From assembly GCA_003209755.1 (NCBI GenBank), contig QCPD01000004.1:1-64000 (forward strand): a DNA stretch of 64,000 nt, given 5' to 3'. Made by a program: the position numbers and the translations under genes. How positions within the stretch are numbered: the first letter of the stretch is position 1; every line of letters begins with the position of its first letter. The notes beneath the pieces were generated by a model. The model ran no database searches. It saw only the letters and a program-made list of their open reading frames with translations, and was not told the DNA's origin. Below, one piece after another: positions 20,233 to 30,584 of the stretch. The DNA comes from Prochlorococcus sp. AG-436-C14. Its GTDB lineage: Bacteria > Cyanobacteriota > Cyanobacteriia > PCC-6307 > Cyanobiaceae.

Positions 20233-21039
20233 ATGAAAAAAACAAATCAATTTCTCAAAATAGGAAAAAAAGAATTCAAAAGCCGTCTTCTTGTTGGAAC
20301 TGGTAAATACTCATCCTTAGACGTCATGCAACAAAGCCTAATAAATACAAAATGTGAAATAGTTACTGTCGCAGTAAGAAGAATTCAAGGACTAGAGCAT
20401 GGACATAAAGGATTAATGGAATCAATAGACTGGAAAAGTAAATGGATGCTCCCAAACACTGCAGGATGCTCAAATGCTGAAGAAGCTATTCGAATAGCAC
20501 GACTGGGCAGGGAGTTAGCCAAGTTGGCAGGTCAAGAGAATAATAATTTTGTCAAATTAGAGGTCATTCCTGACAAAAAATATTTATTACCCGATCCAAT
20601 TGGAACTTTAAAAGCAGCAGAACAATTAGTTAAAGAAGGATTTACTGTTCTTCCATATATAAATTCTGATCCATTAATTGCAAAACAACTTGAAGAAATT
20701 GGATGTGCAACTGTTATGCCACTTGGTTCTCCCATTGGATCAGCTCAAGGCATCAGAAATGCAGCAAATATTGCCATGATTATTGAAGAATCTCGAATTC
20801 CAATAATTATTGATGCAGGTATTGGAGTTCCCAGTGAAGCAGCTCAAGCATTGGAAATGGGTGCGGATGGGGTTCTAATAAATAGTGCTATTGCATTAGC
20901 TAAAAACCCAATTTTAATGGCTGAGGCCTTCTCTAAGGCCACTGAAGCTGGAAGAGGTGCTTATTTGTCTGGGAGGCTCAAAGAGCAACTACTTGCCAAC
21001 CCGAGCTCTCCATTAGATGGAGTTATTTCAAATAATTAG
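20233..21039 (+). CDS. thiG: Thiazole synthase
   Basis: Forms the thiazole phosphate moiety of thiamine from deoxyxylulose phosphate, dehydroglycine and the ThiS thiocarboxylate. The TIM-barrel protein has the opening RLLVGTGKY, the Schiff-base lysine in FVKLEVIPD (K108), [22 protein letters not shown], and the phosphate-binding [13 protein letters not shown] and [12 protein letters not shown] loops. Length of 268 residues is usual. ThiS and ThiH or ThiO are not beside it. No TPP riboswitch could be recognised upstream. Confidence 0.97.
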   Translation: MKKTNQFLKIGKKEFKSRLLVGTGKYSSLDVMQQSLINTKCEIVTVAVRRIQGLEHGHKGLMESIDWKSKWMLPNTAGCSNAEEAIRIARLGRELAKLAGQENNNFVKLEVIPDKKYLLPDPIGTLKAAEQLVKEGFTVLPYINSDPLIAKQLEEIGCATVMPLGSPIGSAQGIRNAANIAMIIEESRIPIIIDAGIGVPSEAAQALEMGADGVLINSAIALAKNPILMAEAFSKATEAGRGAYLSGRLKEQLLANPSSPLDGVISNN

Positions 21040-21089
21040 AGTAATTCGTTAAAAATTAGTAACGTAATAGCCTAATAAATAAAAAAACC

Positions 21090-21257
21090 ATGACAGTCAC
21101 TAAAGAAAGTCAAGGCAGGCTTAACGTTTTTGCAGATGAACCAAGAATTGAAATACTTACAAAAGAAAGCAGTGCCAACAAAGGTTCTTGGCTTTTTACC
21201 CTTGCTGGAGTTATCCTTGTAATTGGGCTTATCGCATATTCTTTAACAATCAAGTGA
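21090..21257 (+). CDS. Psb34-like / ssl1498-family small thylakoid protein
   Basis: A 55-residue ORF. The N-terminal half contains GRLNVFADEPRIEI, which resembles the LNNFAxEP signature of the ssl1498 family (named Psb34 in photosystem II assembly studies). The C-terminal half is one membrane helix (WLFTLAGVILVIGLIAYSL) ending in a short TIK tail. Members are light-harvesting-like single-helix proteins that bind PSII assembly intermediates near CP47. The start ATG at 21090 is the first in frame. It lies 56 bases before the sulfolipid genes. The reading frame looks real; the family assignment is from memory of the motif and is moderately sure. Confidence 0.65.
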   Translation: MTVTKESQGRLNVFADEPRIEILTKESSANKGSWLFTLAGVILVIGLIAYSLTIK

Positions 21258-21313
21258 AACCCTTGTAGTAGCTTGAATAATATGAGCATTTGCTCTTTCT
21301 TTTGGAGTTTAGA

Positions 21314-22507
21314 GTGAAAGTTTTCGTTCTTGGTGGTGACGGCTTCTGCGGATGGCCTTGTGCAGTAAATCTTGCTGACAAGGGTCATGATGTATTCATC
21401 GTGGATAATCTGAGTCGTCGAAAAATCGATATAGACCTTGAAGTTGAATCCTTAACTCCAATTACAAGTATTGGTGAAAGGATTAAAGCTTGGTCTGAGA
21501 TAGGTGGAAGACCTATTCAATTTTTTCATTTAGACCTTGCCTGTGAATATCAAAAGCTTTTAGATCTGTTGATCGAAGAAAAGCCTGATTCAATAATTCA
21601 TTTTGCTGAACAGCGTGCTGCTCCTTATTCCATGAAAAGCAGCGCAACCAAGAGATATACGGTTGATAACAATGTCAATGGCACTCATAATCTCCTGGCA
21701 GCAATTGTTGAATCTCAATTAGATATTCACATTGTTCATCTTGGTACAATGGGGGTTTATGGATATGGGTCCCATAGAGGCGCGACCATTCCAGAAGGTT
21801 ACTTAAAAGTAGAAGTACCTCAACCAGATGGCAGTCGTTTTGAAGAAGAAATACTTCATCCAGCAAGCCCTGGAAGCGTTTATCACATGACAAAAACGCT
21901 TGATCAATTGCTCTTTCTTTACTACAACAAAAATGACCAGATAAGAATCACTGATCTTCATCAAGGAATTGTATGGGGAACAAATACTGATGTCACAAGC
22001 CGTGATCCAAGACTGACTAATCGATTTGACTATGACGGTGATTATGGAACAGTATTAAATCGATTTTTAATGCAAGCTGCCATTGGTTATCCACTAACAG
22101 TTCATGGAACTGGTGGACAAACAAGAGCTTTTATTCATATTCAAGATTCAGTAAAATGTGTTCAACTGGCACTGGAGAATCCTCCAGAAAAAGGGGAAAG
22201 GGTGAAAATTTTTAACCAAATGACGGAAAGTCACCAAGTCGGAGAATTAGCCAAAAAAGTAGCCTCTCTCACTGGAGCAAAAATTAATTATCTTCCAAAC
22301 CCAAGAAACGAAGCAGTCGAAAATGATTTAATAGTAGATAATAGATGTTTTATTGAACTTGGATTAGATCCCACAACTCTCGATAATGGACTTTTAGAAG
22401 AAGTTGTTAATGTCGCGAAAAAATTCTCCAATAGATGTGATTTAAAACGAATACCTTGTGTATCTGCATGGACATCAACCCAAGCAAAAGCAATCAATAA
22501 AGCCTAA
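21314..22507 (+). CDS. sqdB: UDP-sulfoquinovose synthase
   Basis: Makes UDP-sulfoquinovose from UDP-glucose and sulfite for the thylakoid lipid SQDG. It is an extended SDR enzyme with the NAD-binding start KVFVLGGDGFCGWP. Active-site features include HLGTMGVYGYG and the YxxxK motif in SVYHMTKTLDQ, with a downstream RFDYDGDYGTVLNRF region typical of SQD1/SqdB. I place the start at GTG 21314, six bases after a GGAG ribosome-binding sequence at 21304-21307; a longer frame from 21290 would add eight unrelated residues. It gives 397 residues. SqdX follows after 36 bases. SQDG replaces phospholipids in phosphate-poor oceans, which suits the habitat. Confidence 0.96.
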   Translation: MKVFVLGGDGFCGWPCAVNLADKGHDVFIVDNLSRRKIDIDLEVESLTPITSIGERIKAWSEIGGRPIQFFHLDLACEYQKLLDLLIEEKPDSIIHFAEQRAAPYSMKSSATKRYTVDNNVNGTHNLLAAIVESQLDIHIVHLGTMGVYGYGSHRGATIPEGYLKVEVPQPDGSRFEEEILHPASPGSVYHMTKTLDQLLFLYYNKNDQIRITDLHQGIVWGTNTDVTSRDPRLTNRFDYDGDYGTVLNRFLMQAAIGYPLTVHGTGGQTRAFIHIQDSVKCVQLALENPPEKGERVKIFNQMTESHQVGELAKKVASLTGAKINYLPNPRNEAVENDLIVDNRCFIELGLDPTTLDNGLLEEVVNVAKKFSNRCDLKRIPCVSAWTSTQAKAINKA

Positions 22508-22543
22508 ACCTAACTAATACAAAATCTTGAAAAGACACGTTCA

Positions 22544-23692
22544 GTGAAAATAGCTTTCTTTACAGAAACTTTCCTACCCAAGGTTGATGGGATAGTCACT
22601 CGTCTAACTAAAACAATCCAAAATTTAGTTGAATCAGGCGATGAGGTTACTGTTTTTTGTCCAGAAGGCTGTCCATCAAGCTACATGGGTGCAAAAGTTA
22701 TAGGTGTCCCAGCGATGCCATTACCCTTGTATCCAGAACTCAAATTAGGGCTTCCTGGTCCAGGCGTTTCAGATGAATTAGAAAACTTTAAACCTGATCT
22801 TATACATGTAGTTAACCCAGCTGTTCTTGGATTGGGTGGTATTTGGCTAGCTAAAACAAACAATATTCCCCTTGTAGCCAGTTACCACACTCATTTACCT
22901 AAGTATTTGGAGCACTATGGAATGGGAATGTTAGAGCCTCTTTTATGGGAATTGCTAAAAGCTGCTCATAATCAAGCAACTCTTAATTTATGTACGTCCA
23001 CTGCGATGGTGCAAGAACTCTCAGAAAAAGGTATTCAAAATACCGCGTTATGGCAAAGAGGAGTTGATACAGATATTTTTAAGCCAGAACTAAGAGACGA
23101 AAAAATGAGAAAGCGTCTTTTAGGAAACTTTAGCGATGAAGGATCTTTATTGATATACGTCGGAAGACTCTCAGCAGAAAAACAAATAGAAAGAATTAAA
23201 CCTGTACTTGAAGCACTACCAAGCACTCGACTAGCTCTTGTTGGAGATGGTCCATATAGACAGCAATTAGAAAAAATTTTTCAAGGGACCTCAACTACCT
23301 TTGTTGGATATTTAAGTGGGAATGAATTAGCAAGTGCTTATGCCTCTGGTGATGCTTTCCTATTTCCTTCAAGTACAGAAACTTTAGGATTAGTTCTTTT
23401 AGAAGCAATGGCTGCTGGATGCCCAGTCGTAGGAGCAAATAAAGGAGGAATCCCAGATATCATTTCAGATGGGGAAAATGGATGTTTATACAATCCCGAT
23501 GGAGAGAAAGATGGGGCTTTAAGTTTAATTGAGGCTACAAAAAAATTATTGGGCAACGAATTAGAACGCACAGAAATGAGAAAGGCTGCTCGTTCAGAAG
23601 CTGAGAGATGGGGATGGGCAGGAGCTACAAAACAACTGAGAAGTTATTACAAAGACGTACTCGAGAAAAACCAATCAAATGTTGCTGCTTAA
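22544..23692 (+). CDS. sqdX: Sulfoquinovosyltransferase (SQDG synthase)
   Basis: Transfers sulfoquinovose from its UDP form to diacylglycerol, the last step of SQDG synthesis. It is a family 4 GT-B glycosyltransferase: the N-terminal domain opens with KIAFFTETFLPKVDGIVTRL, and the C-terminal domain carries LIYVGRLSAEKQIERI, ALVGDGPYRQQLE and the donor-binding FPSSTETLGLVLLEAMAAGCPVVG. The start codon is GTG at 22544. Length of 382 residues is normal. It forms an operon with sqdB. Assignment as SqdX rather than another family 4 enzyme rests on this linkage and on the N-terminal motif. Confidence 0.95.
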   Translation: MKIAFFTETFLPKVDGIVTRLTKTIQNLVESGDEVTVFCPEGCPSSYMGAKVIGVPAMPLPLYPELKLGLPGPGVSDELENFKPDLIHVVNPAVLGLGGIWLAKTNNIPLVASYHTHLPKYLEHYGMGMLEPLLWELLKAAHNQATLNLCTSTAMVQELSEKGIQNTALWQRGVDTDIFKPELRDEKMRKRLLGNFSDEGSLLIYVGRLSAEKQIERIKPVLEALPSTRLALVGDGPYRQQLEKIFQGTSTTFVGYLSGNELASAYASGDAFLFPSSTETLGLVLLEAMAAGCPVVGANKGGIPDIISDGENGCLYNPDGEKDGALSLIEATKKLLGNELERTEMRKAARSEAERWGWAGATKQLRSYYKDVLEKNQSNVAA

Positions 23693-23695
23693 TTT

Positions 23696-23956
23696 TTACG
23701 CAGCATGAGGGGGTGGAGTAGGAGAATCAAATGATTGCAAGGGTAATACCAAAGTTGCCCATGTAGAAAGTTTGGCTGGTCTTTGTTTCTTAGGTTGACG
23801 AACCCCAAATGGAACTCTAACAACATTGGTTCCAGCAACTTGTAAAAGTTCTCCTTTATTTAAAACAGATTCAAAACAATTTGAAAAAGAAGGCAATGAC
23901 AAATCATCCTTCTTTTTCATTTGATCTGGAAGATCAAAAGATGTTTGTTTGTTCAT
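23696..23956 (-). CDS. Conserved-looking hypothetical protein
   Basis: An 86-residue protein I do not recognise by function. The N-terminal 30 residues are polar, and the C-terminal half is compact (NKGELLQVAGTNVVRVPFGVRQPK...WATLVLPLQSF) with a proline- and alanine-rich end. No membrane helix or cysteine pattern is visible. I prefer the ATG at 23956, which has GGGGA four bases upstream; the longer frame from 24019 adds 21 residues of unconvincing composition. It is tail-to-tail with sqdX, with stops only 3 bases apart. The frame is probably a real gene because the DNA between sqdX and gcvP would otherwise be unusually long for this genome. Confidence 0.6.
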   Translation of the reverse strand: MNKQTSFDLPDQMKKKDDLSLPSFSNCFESVLNKGELLQVAGTNVVRVPFGVRQPKKQRPAKLSTWATLVLPLQSFDSPTPPPHAA

Positions 23957-24081
23957 TTGGTCCCCATATAATTTAAAGCTGCGGCAAAGATTAATAAAAA
24001 AATTTGCAAAACAGCCCAAAGATAACCAATAATTTGGTTTTCGTTTGAAATTTACCTAATAAAAGAAGTTTTAACCAGTCT

Positions 24082-27012
24082 TCAAATGGGATTCATATCT
24101 TCTAAATCTTGAACTGAAGGACAACTACATATCAAATTCCTGTCTCCATGGGCATTATTAATACGTGAAACTGATGGCCAAAATTTATATTTTTCTTGAT
24201 CAGACAATGGATAAGCTGCTTTTTTACGAGAATAAGGTCTATTCCAATCATCGGATGTAACTGTTTTTAAAGTATGTGGAGATTGTTTTAAAGGATTATT
24301 AATAGGATCAATCTTTCCTAATTTTATTTGTTCAATTTCTTCTCTTATTCCAATCATTGCATTACAAAAACGATCTAATTCAGACAAACTTTCACTCTCT
24401 GTAGGTTCAACCATCAAAGTTCCAGCTACCGGCCAACTAATTGTTGGTGCATGAAATCCATAATCCATCAACCTCTTAGCAACATCCTCAACTTCTATAC
24501 CTAAATGACTCTTTAAAGGTCGTAAATCTAAGATGCATTCATGGGCTACTAAGCCATTGGGATCTTTAAATAAAACCGGGTAATAAGGATCAAGTCGTTT
24601 TGCTAAATAATTAGCAGAAAGGATTGCGATTGAACTTGCTTTGCGTAACCCATCTTTACCCATCATTCGAATGTACATCCAACTGATCGGCAATATTCCA
24701 GCGCTGCCAAATGGAGCTGCAGAAACTGCAGAAATAGCCTTTTCTCCTCCACACTTAACAATTGAATGTCCAGGAAGATAAGGAACCAAATGGCCTGCAA
24801 CAGCTATGGGGCCTACGCCTGGGCCTCCTCCTCCATGAGGAATGGAAAAAGTTTTATGAAGATTTAAATGGCACACATCTATGCCATAGGATCCAGGCCT
24901 ACAAATACCTACTTGTGCATTCAGATTTGCGCCATCCAAGTAAACCTGACCGCCCTCTTGATGAATAACTTGGCAAATTTCACGAATATTTGGCTCAAAT
25001 ACTCCATGAGTTGAAGGATAGGTAACCATCAATGCAGCCAAATTCTTTGAATGAATCTTGGCTTTATTTTTTAAGTCTTCCAAATCAACATTGCCGTATT
25101 CATCGCATTTAACAGAGACAACTTTAAAACCAGACATTACTGCGCTAGCTGGATTAGTACCGTGAGCACTTGTTGGAATCAAGCAAATATTTCTATGCCC
25201 TTCTCCAAGAGACTGATGCCAAGAACGTATAACAAGCAAACCAGCAAATTCTCCTTGAGAACCTGCATTTGGCTGAAGAGAAACTCCCTGAAAGCCTGTT
25301 AACACAGACAGCCAACTTTCAAGGTCATTAATTATTTCCTTGAATCCGGCCAATTGAGCATGAGGAGCAAAAGGATGAATAGAAGAAAACTCGCTCCATT
25401 CAATGGGTAAAAGTTCCGCAGCTGCATTCAATTTCATTGTGCAACTTCCTAGAGGAATCATCCCTTGCACTAGAGAAAAATCTTTCGACACTAAAAAATG
25501 TATGTATCTCATTAAATCAGTCTCACTTTGATATTGATTAAATACCGATTGTTCAAGCCAAGGTTTGTCACGAAGTTGGATATCTATTAATGAATCATTT
25601 TCATTCATAAATGTAGAAAGATCGTTAACATTTTTTCCTTTAACTTGTGCAAGTATTTGATGCAATTTATAAATTTCTTCATCGCAAGTTAATTCATCAA
25701 AACTCACACCAAAACCCTTAGCGTTTTCAATATCTGATCCAATAGGAAGTACTCTAAGGTTATATCCTTCTTTAGAAGCTAACTGAATAACTTTTGATGC
25801 TTCAGGACAATAGATGTCAATACTATCAAACCCGGAATATCTCTCTAAGGGATACTCCAGATTAATTAAAATATATTCAAAATCTGATCTATATTTAAGA
25901 ATCTTTTTTGCAATTTTTTTGAGACCATTTGGACCATGATGAACTGCATAAAAGGAAGAAAGAATAGCTAATAAAACTTGAGCCGTACAAATGTTACTTG
26001 TTGCCTTATCTCTTCGAATATGTTGCTCTCTTGTTTGAAGTGCAAGCCTCAAAGCTTGATTGCCCTCTACGTCGACTGATTGGCCAACTATCCTCCCTGG
26101 TATTTGTCTTTTATATATTTCTTTAGTTGCAAAAAAAGCTGCATGTGGTCCGCCACATGCAATTGGAACTCCAAATCTTTGCGCACTTCCAACAACAATA
26201 TCCGCACCAAATTCACCCATTGGTTGAATCAAAACTTGAGCTAAGGGATCGATTGAAATTGTTACAATCGCATCACATTTATGTGCCTGATTAATTATTG
26301 AGCTTGGATCCCAAATACGACCATTTTTCCCAGGTAATTGAATAAGTATTCCAAAGACATTATTATCAATTTCAAAATTATTATTATCAAAGAACTCAAG
26401 TACAACTCCAAGTGGTTCACATCGAGTTTTTAACACATCAAATGTTTGAGGCAAAATTTCTTGATCTACTAAAAATTTAGTAGCATTTTTATTTTTTCTA
26501 ACAGCCAAACTCAAACTTATTGCCTCAGCTGCTGCAGTTGCTTCATCAAGTAAAGACGCATTTGATATGGGCAAACCTGTTAATTCACTTATTAAAGTCT
26601 GAAAATTAAATAAAGCTTCTAATCTACCTTGGGATATTTCTGCTTGATAAGGAGTATAAGCTGTATACCAATTGGGATTTTCTAGAACATTTCTTTGTAC
26701 AACTGGAGGTATAACTGTCGAATGATAACCCAGGCCAATCAACGATCGATTTTCAATATTTTTCCTTGAAATTATATTGATTTCTTTTAGCGCTTCATTT
26801 TGATCGCACCCAGATGAGATAGAAACACCATTGTTTTCCGAATCAAAAATTTCATTAGGAATTACAGAAGATATGAAATCTTCCAAATTTTCAAAACCGA
26901 GATGTTGAAGCATAAAAGCTTCTTCTTCGTTGGTTGGACCTACATGGCGAGACTTAAAAGTGAAATCCTTTAATTCTGCTTTTGACATGAGCTTGTTCTC
27001 AAGCACAAGCAA
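24082..27012 (-). CDS. gcvP: Glycine dehydrogenase (decarboxylating), P protein
   Basis: PLP enzyme of the glycine cleavage system; it decarboxylates glycine and passes the aminomethyl group to GcvH. In cyanobacteria it serves photorespiratory and one-carbon metabolism. The N-terminal half carries SRHVGPT and [33 protein letters not shown]. The PLP lysine is K720 in [17 protein letters not shown]. Full length, 976 residues, is homodimeric type (both halves fused). A start at an internal ATG (26988, MSKAELKD) is equally plausible. GcvH is encoded 76 bases upstream on the same strand; GcvT lies 20 kb away. Confidence 0.97.
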   Translation of the reverse strand: MLVLENKLMSKAELKDFTFKSRHVGPTNEEEAFMLQHLGFENLEDFISSVIPNEIFDSENNGVSISSGCDQNEALKEINIISRKNIENRSLIGLGYHSTVIPPVVQRNVLENPNWYTAYTPYQAEISQGRLEALFNFQTLISELTGLPISNASLLDEATAAAEAISLSLAVRKNKNATKFLVDQEILPQTFDVLKTRCEPLGVVLEFFDNNNFEIDNNVFGILIQLPGKNGRIWDPSSIINQAHKCDAIVTISIDPLAQVLIQPMGEFGADIVVGSAQRFGVPIACGGPHAAFFATKEIYKRQIPGRIVGQSVDVEGNQALRLALQTREQHIRRDKATSNICTAQVLLAILSSFYAVHHGPNGLKKIAKKILKYRSDFEYILINLEYPLERYSGFDSIDIYCPEASKVIQLASKEGYNLRVLPIGSDIENAKGFGVSFDELTCDEEIYKLHQILAQVKGKNVNDLSTFMNENDSLIDIQLRDKPWLEQSVFNQYQSETDLMRYIHFLVSKDFSLVQGMIPLGSCTMKLNAAAELLPIEWSEFSSIHPFAPHAQLAGFKEIINDLESWLSVLTGFQGVSLQPNAGSQGEFAGLLVIRSWHQSLGEGHRNICLIPTSAHGTNPASAVMSGFKVVSVKCDEYGNVDLEDLKNKAKIHSKNLAALMVTYPSTHGVFEPNIREICQVIHQEGGQVYLDGANLNAQVGICRPGSYGIDVCHLNLHKTFSIPHGGGGPGVGPIAVAGHLVPYLPGHSIVKCGGEKAISAVSAAPFGSAGILPISWMYIRMMGKDGLRKASSIAILSANYLAKRLDPYYPVLFKDPNGLVAHECILDLRPLKSHLGIEVEDVAKRLMDYGFHAPTISWPVAGTLMVEPTESESLSELDRFCNAMIGIREEIEQIKLGKIDPINNPLKQSPHTLKTVTSDDWNRPYSRKKAAYPLSDQEKYKFWPSVSRINNAHGDRNLICSCPSVQDLEDMNPI

Positions 27013-27088
27013 GTTAATTTATTGTGGGAAGGCCAGTGTACAGAAAAATTTCCTGATTTGTTGTAAGAAAAAATTATTAAGTAAAATT

Positions 27089-27475
27089 TTACGCAACAAT
27101 TTTCTTTGAATAAGTTTCTGAATCCATAAGCTCTTTTAATTGATCAGGGTTATCAGGACGAATTATTAATAACCATCCTTCACCATGAGGATCGTTTTGA
27201 AGTTCCTCTGGACTTGCCAATACAGAATTGTTTCTATGGACAATTTCTCCGCTAACTGGTGCATACATATCTTCTACAGCCTTTACTGATTCAACTGAAC
27301 CAAAGCTATCTCCTTTGACTATTGAGGTTCCTTCATCTGGTAGATCAACAAAAACGATATCTCCTAACTGATCTACCGCAAATTCACTGATACCAATTCG
27401 AACTAATGCATCATCAGCAAAAGCATATTCATGACTGTCAGCAAAACGAAAATGATCTGGGAAGGAAAAAGGCAT
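27089..27475 (-). CDS. gcvH: Glycine cleavage system H protein
   Basis: Lipoyl carrier protein that shuttles the aminomethyl group between GcvP, GcvT and the L protein. The lipoylated lysine is K65 within GSVESVKAVEDMYAPVSGEI, the standard site. The N-terminus HEYAFADDALVRIGISEFAVDQLGDIVFVDLP is typical. Length of 128 residues is normal. It lies directly upstream of gcvP and 20 bases downstream of the PF06838 enzyme, suggesting co-transcription. Confidence 0.98.
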   Translation of the reverse strand: MPFSFPDHFRFADSHEYAFADDALVRIGISEFAVDQLGDIVFVDLPDEGTSIVKGDSFGSVESVKAVEDMYAPVSGEIVHRNNSVLASPEELQNDPHGEGWLLIIRPDNPDQLKELMDSETYSKKIVA

Positions 27476-27495
27476 TGCGTCAAAACGAAAAACGC

Positions 27496-28761
27496 TTAAT
27501 CATTCTGGGGCAATTTGATCAATCCTGCCTGAAATAAATTAGATAATGCATGAATCAAAGCAATTTTGACATGAGAACGATGGCATCCTCCTTGAATAAA
27601 TAGATCAAATGGAGGTTTCATAGGGGCATCAGCAGAAAATTCACTCGTACTCCCATCTATGAAAGTTCCTCCAGCCATAACTAAGTTATTTTCATAACCT
27701 GGCATTGAAGCAGGTATTGGATCAAGAAAAGATCCAATGGGTGATTTTTCCTGAAAAGACCTACAAATAATTTGTAAAATTTCCGGATCGCCTATTCTTA
27801 CTACTTGGATTAAATCAGTTCGCATAGAACCTGGGGTTGGCAAAACTTGAAAGCCCAATTCGCTGAACGTAGTGGAAATAATCTCAGCACCAATAAGGGC
27901 CTCTGCAACCATTTGAGGTGCAAGAAAAAGTCCTTGTAAAATAGTCCTATTTAAGTCAAAAGTAATACCACTCTCAGATCCAATACCTGGAGCAGTCAAG
28001 CGAAAACATGCTTTATCCACTAATTCTGCTTTCCCGGCAATATATCCACCAGTAGGAACGATAGTTCCCCCTAAATTTTTTATTAAAGAACCTGCGATCA
28101 AATCTGCCCCTACTGACGTTGGTTCCTTACTTTCGACAAATTCTCCATAGCAATTATCAACAAAACAAATACAGTTAGGTTGGATTTTATGACATAAATA
28201 ACAAATCTCTTTAATAACCTCCATACTCAAAGATGGACGCCATGTATAACCACAACTTCGTTGTATAAAAATTAATTTTCTAGGTGTTTGTAAAGCTTTT
28301 TCTAAAGCTACAAAATCTATATTTCCATCATTATTTAAAGATATCTCGTCATAGTTAATACCAAATTCAATCAAGGATCCTTGACCATTACCCCTCAATC
28401 CAATGACTTCTTCAAGTGATTCGTAGGGTCTTCCAGTAACAGATAATAAATTATCTCCTGGTCTTAAGACTCCAAACAAAGATGATGTAATAGCATGCGT
28501 ACCGCTAACAAGCTGAAGTCTTACTACTGCTTTTTCAGCTTCTAAAACATCTGCAAAAATTTTATCAATTATGTCTCTCCCTAAATCTCCATGTCCATAT
28601 CCTGTTAATGATGCAAAATGTTGCACGTTTAAATGAGAATCAGAAAAAGCTTTTAATACTTTTTCTAATTTAAATGTTATACTGTCAGTCTTTTCTTGAA
28701 TTGATAAGTATAATTTTTTTTCTATATTATCAATAAAATTTTTAGCAGATTTTTTTAACAT
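27496..28761 (-). CDS. PLP-dependent methionine gamma-lyase-like protein (PF06838, 'aluminium resistance' family)
   Basis: A fold-type I PLP enzyme of the PF06838 family, whose members have been called aluminium resistance protein or methionine gamma-lyase; the physiological reaction is not established. Recognisable features are GYGHGDLGRDIIDKIFADVLEAEKAVVRLQLVSGTHAI, then FIQRSCGYTWRPS, the cofactor-binding FVDNCYGEF, and the probable PLP lysine in GSLIKNLGGTIVPTGGYIAG. I place the start at ATG 28761 (MLKKSAKNF, 421 residues). A TTG at 28797 abutting the upstream gene would add 12 residues. It lies upstream of gcvH-gcvP. Confidence 0.8.
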   Translation of the reverse strand: MLKKSAKNFIDNIEKKLYLSIQEKTDSITFKLEKVLKAFSDSHLNVQHFASLTGYGHGDLGRDIIDKIFADVLEAEKAVVRLQLVSGTHAITSSLFGVLRPGDNLLSVTGRPYESLEEVIGLRGNGQGSLIEFGINYDEISLNNDGNIDFVALEKALQTPRKLIFIQRSCGYTWRPSLSMEVIKEICYLCHKIQPNCICFVDNCYGEFVESKEPTSVGADLIAGSLIKNLGGTIVPTGGYIAGKAELVDKACFRLTAPGIGSESGITFDLNRTILQGLFLAPQMVAEALIGAEIISTTFSELGFQVLPTPGSMRTDLIQVVRIGDPEILQIICRSFQEKSPIGSFLDPIPASMPGYENNLVMAGGTFIDGSTSEFSADAPMKPPFDLFIQGGCHRSHVKIALIHALSNLFQAGLIKLPQND

Positions 28762-28797
28762 ATGATTTTCAATTAAGCATAAAGAAGTTTTATACAA

Positions 28798-29532
28798 TTA
28801 ATCTGAAAAAATAATTTCTAATTTTTCTTGATCTTTAAGTAATAAGCCTCTTTGCCGAAGATTCTCCAAAAAGTCATCGGCACCTTGCAAATTATTTGTA
28901 TTTAACAATTTATTAGTTGCATGTAAATCTAGCAATTCACCATCAAGTTCCTCCGCTGTGTAATCTTTTAAACCCGCCATAACTGCTTCAAATCTGTCTC
29001 TTCGTTGCTTTTTGCTTACTGGATATGCTGCCATAACTTGTTCTCTACACATTCTCCATGACCTTCCTTTACATAAATAGTCAGCCAACGCAGCGCTTAG
29101 CACTGGAGCCTCAGCTTCCTCAATAAACCAATCAAAGGAGGAAGGTAAAGACGCTAAACCAACAAAAATCTCAAAAAAGTCACCTGCAGAAAGAGGATTA
29201 TTATCATTTCCTTCAACAGCGATAGCTGATTCTTGAAGCGATCTATGCAACTCAGGATGAACGCTCAATATTTGACTTTCTATATTTTCTAAGCCGCGAG
29301 AAAGTACTTGATTTACTTTCCCTAAAGCAAAAAATACTTCAGGGCTAGGAGATACAAGTTTTCCATTTCGTAGATTTGAGATTTGAGAACTATGAACCCT
29401 TCCTAGATCCAAGCATTCAGCCAAAGCAGGAAGAACTTTATGAGACCAGCCATTGCGCTCATGCCATACATGCACTAGATGAGCCATAGCCCTTCTACCT
29501 GCAGTCAATTGGTCCCGAAAACTAGAGGTCAC
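28798..29532 (-). CDS. Hypothetical protein with putative HTH-like N-terminus
   Basis: A 244-residue protein with no function I recognise. Residues about 28-75 (KVLPALAECLDLGRVHSSQISNLRNGKLVSPSPEVFFALGKVNQVL) look like a Cro/XRE-type helix-turn-helix: an SQISNLRNG recognition-helix-like segment sits before a loop and a further helix. The rest is predicted helical and acidic, with no membrane segments. It abuts the PF06838 gene with no gap or a small one and is divergent from the desaturase gene, 79 bases apart. A transcription factor is one possibility, but the HTH call is by eye only. Confidence 0.6.
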   Translation of the reverse strand: MTSSFRDQLTAGRRAMAHLVHVWHERNGWSHKVLPALAECLDLGRVHSSQISNLRNGKLVSPSPEVFFALGKVNQVLSRGLENIESQILSVHPELHRSLQESAIAVEGNDNNPLSAGDFFEIFVGLASLPSSFDWFIEEAEAPVLSAALADYLCKGRSWRMCREQVMAAYPVSKKQRRDRFEAVMAGLKDYTAEELDGELLDLHATNKLLNTNNLQGADDFLENLRQRGLLLKDQEKLEIIFSD

Positions 29533-29611
29533 AAATCACATTCAAGATTGAAAGATAGACCTGATTAGGATCCTTATCGTATATTATATACACCAAATAG
29601 ACTGATCACTA

Positions 29612-30541
29612 ATGGTTTCAAGTTTGATCGAGGCTTCGGCTCCATTAAAAAAACCAGTCGCTGCCGATAAAGCTTTGGCTGCGTCAAAGAAACTCCAAGG
29701 GCATGTACCAAGACGGATTCATAATCAACGGGCTAGAAAAAGATGGGGAACAGTCATATTCATGTTTACAATTCATGCATTAACAATATTCACTTTGCAG
29801 GCTAAATTTTGGAGTTGGCAAGCATTTTCTGGATTTATTTTCTTGTATTGGGTCACTGCTTGCTTGGGAGTAACTACTGGATATCATCGTCTTCTTTCTC
29901 ATCGTTCTTTTCAAGTCCCAAAATGGCTTGAAAGATTTTTTGCAACTTGTGGAGCATTGAGTTGCCAACATGGACCAATTGATTGGGTTGGTCTTCATAG
30001 ACATCATCATACTTTTTCCGATACTGAAGCTGATCATCATGACAGCAACAAGGGATTCTGGTGGAGTCATATGGGATGGATGTTTGAAGATGTACCTGCC
30101 ATGAAAGCCGTTCCAAGACTTTCTGGAGATTTAATCAAAGATCCTTACTATCGCTTCTTAAATAAAAATTTTTTACTTTTGCAACTACCATTAGGAGCGA
30201 CGCTTTATTTAATTGGCCAATCAGCTGGCGTTGGAGGATGGGCAATGATCCTATGGGGAATTCCTCTAAGACTGGTTTTTGTTTATCACATAACTTGGCT
30301 AGTTAATTCAGCAACTCATTGCTGGGGTTCTATTGCATATGAGAGTGGAGATAATTCCAAAAATAATAAATGGGTTGCAGCTCTTACATTTGGAGAAGGG
30401 TGGCACAATAATCATCATGCTTTTCCTAATTCAGCGAAGCATGGCCTTCAACGAAATCAAATAGATCTAACTTGGCAACACATACGTTTTTTGAAAGCAA
30501 TTGGTTTAGCCAAAAAAATTAGACTCCCTGTCGCGTCGTAA
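29612..30541 (+). CDS. Acyl-lipid (delta-9 type) fatty acid desaturase
   Basis: Membrane di-iron desaturase that introduces a double bond into membrane fatty acids; in cyanobacteria the closest named type is DesC, acting on lipid-bound acyl chains with ferredoxin. The three histidine boxes are complete: HRLLSH at 92-97, HRHHH at 129-133 and HNNHH at 265-269. Hydrophobic stretches at about 48-65 and 71-90, and others around 180-215, fit the four-helix desaturase topology. Length of 309 residues is normal. Exact regioselectivity cannot be read, so no symbol is given. Cold or light regulation would be expected from the family. Confidence 0.93.
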   Translation: MVSSLIEASAPLKKPVAADKALAASKKLQGHVPRRIHNQRARKRWGTVIFMFTIHALTIFTLQAKFWSWQAFSGFIFLYWVTACLGVTTGYHRLLSHRSFQVPKWLERFFATCGALSCQHGPIDWVGLHRHHHTFSDTEADHHDSNKGFWWSHMGWMFEDVPAMKAVPRLSGDLIKDPYYRFLNKNFLLLQLPLGATLYLIGQSAGVGGWAMILWGIPLRLVFVYHITWLVNSATHCWGSIAYESGDNSKNNKWVAALTFGEGWHNNHHAFPNSAKHGLQRNQIDLTWQHIRFLKAIGLAKKIRLPVAS

Positions 30542-30584
30542 TATTACTAACAACAATTAAATAGTATTAATTCATTTTCAATCC

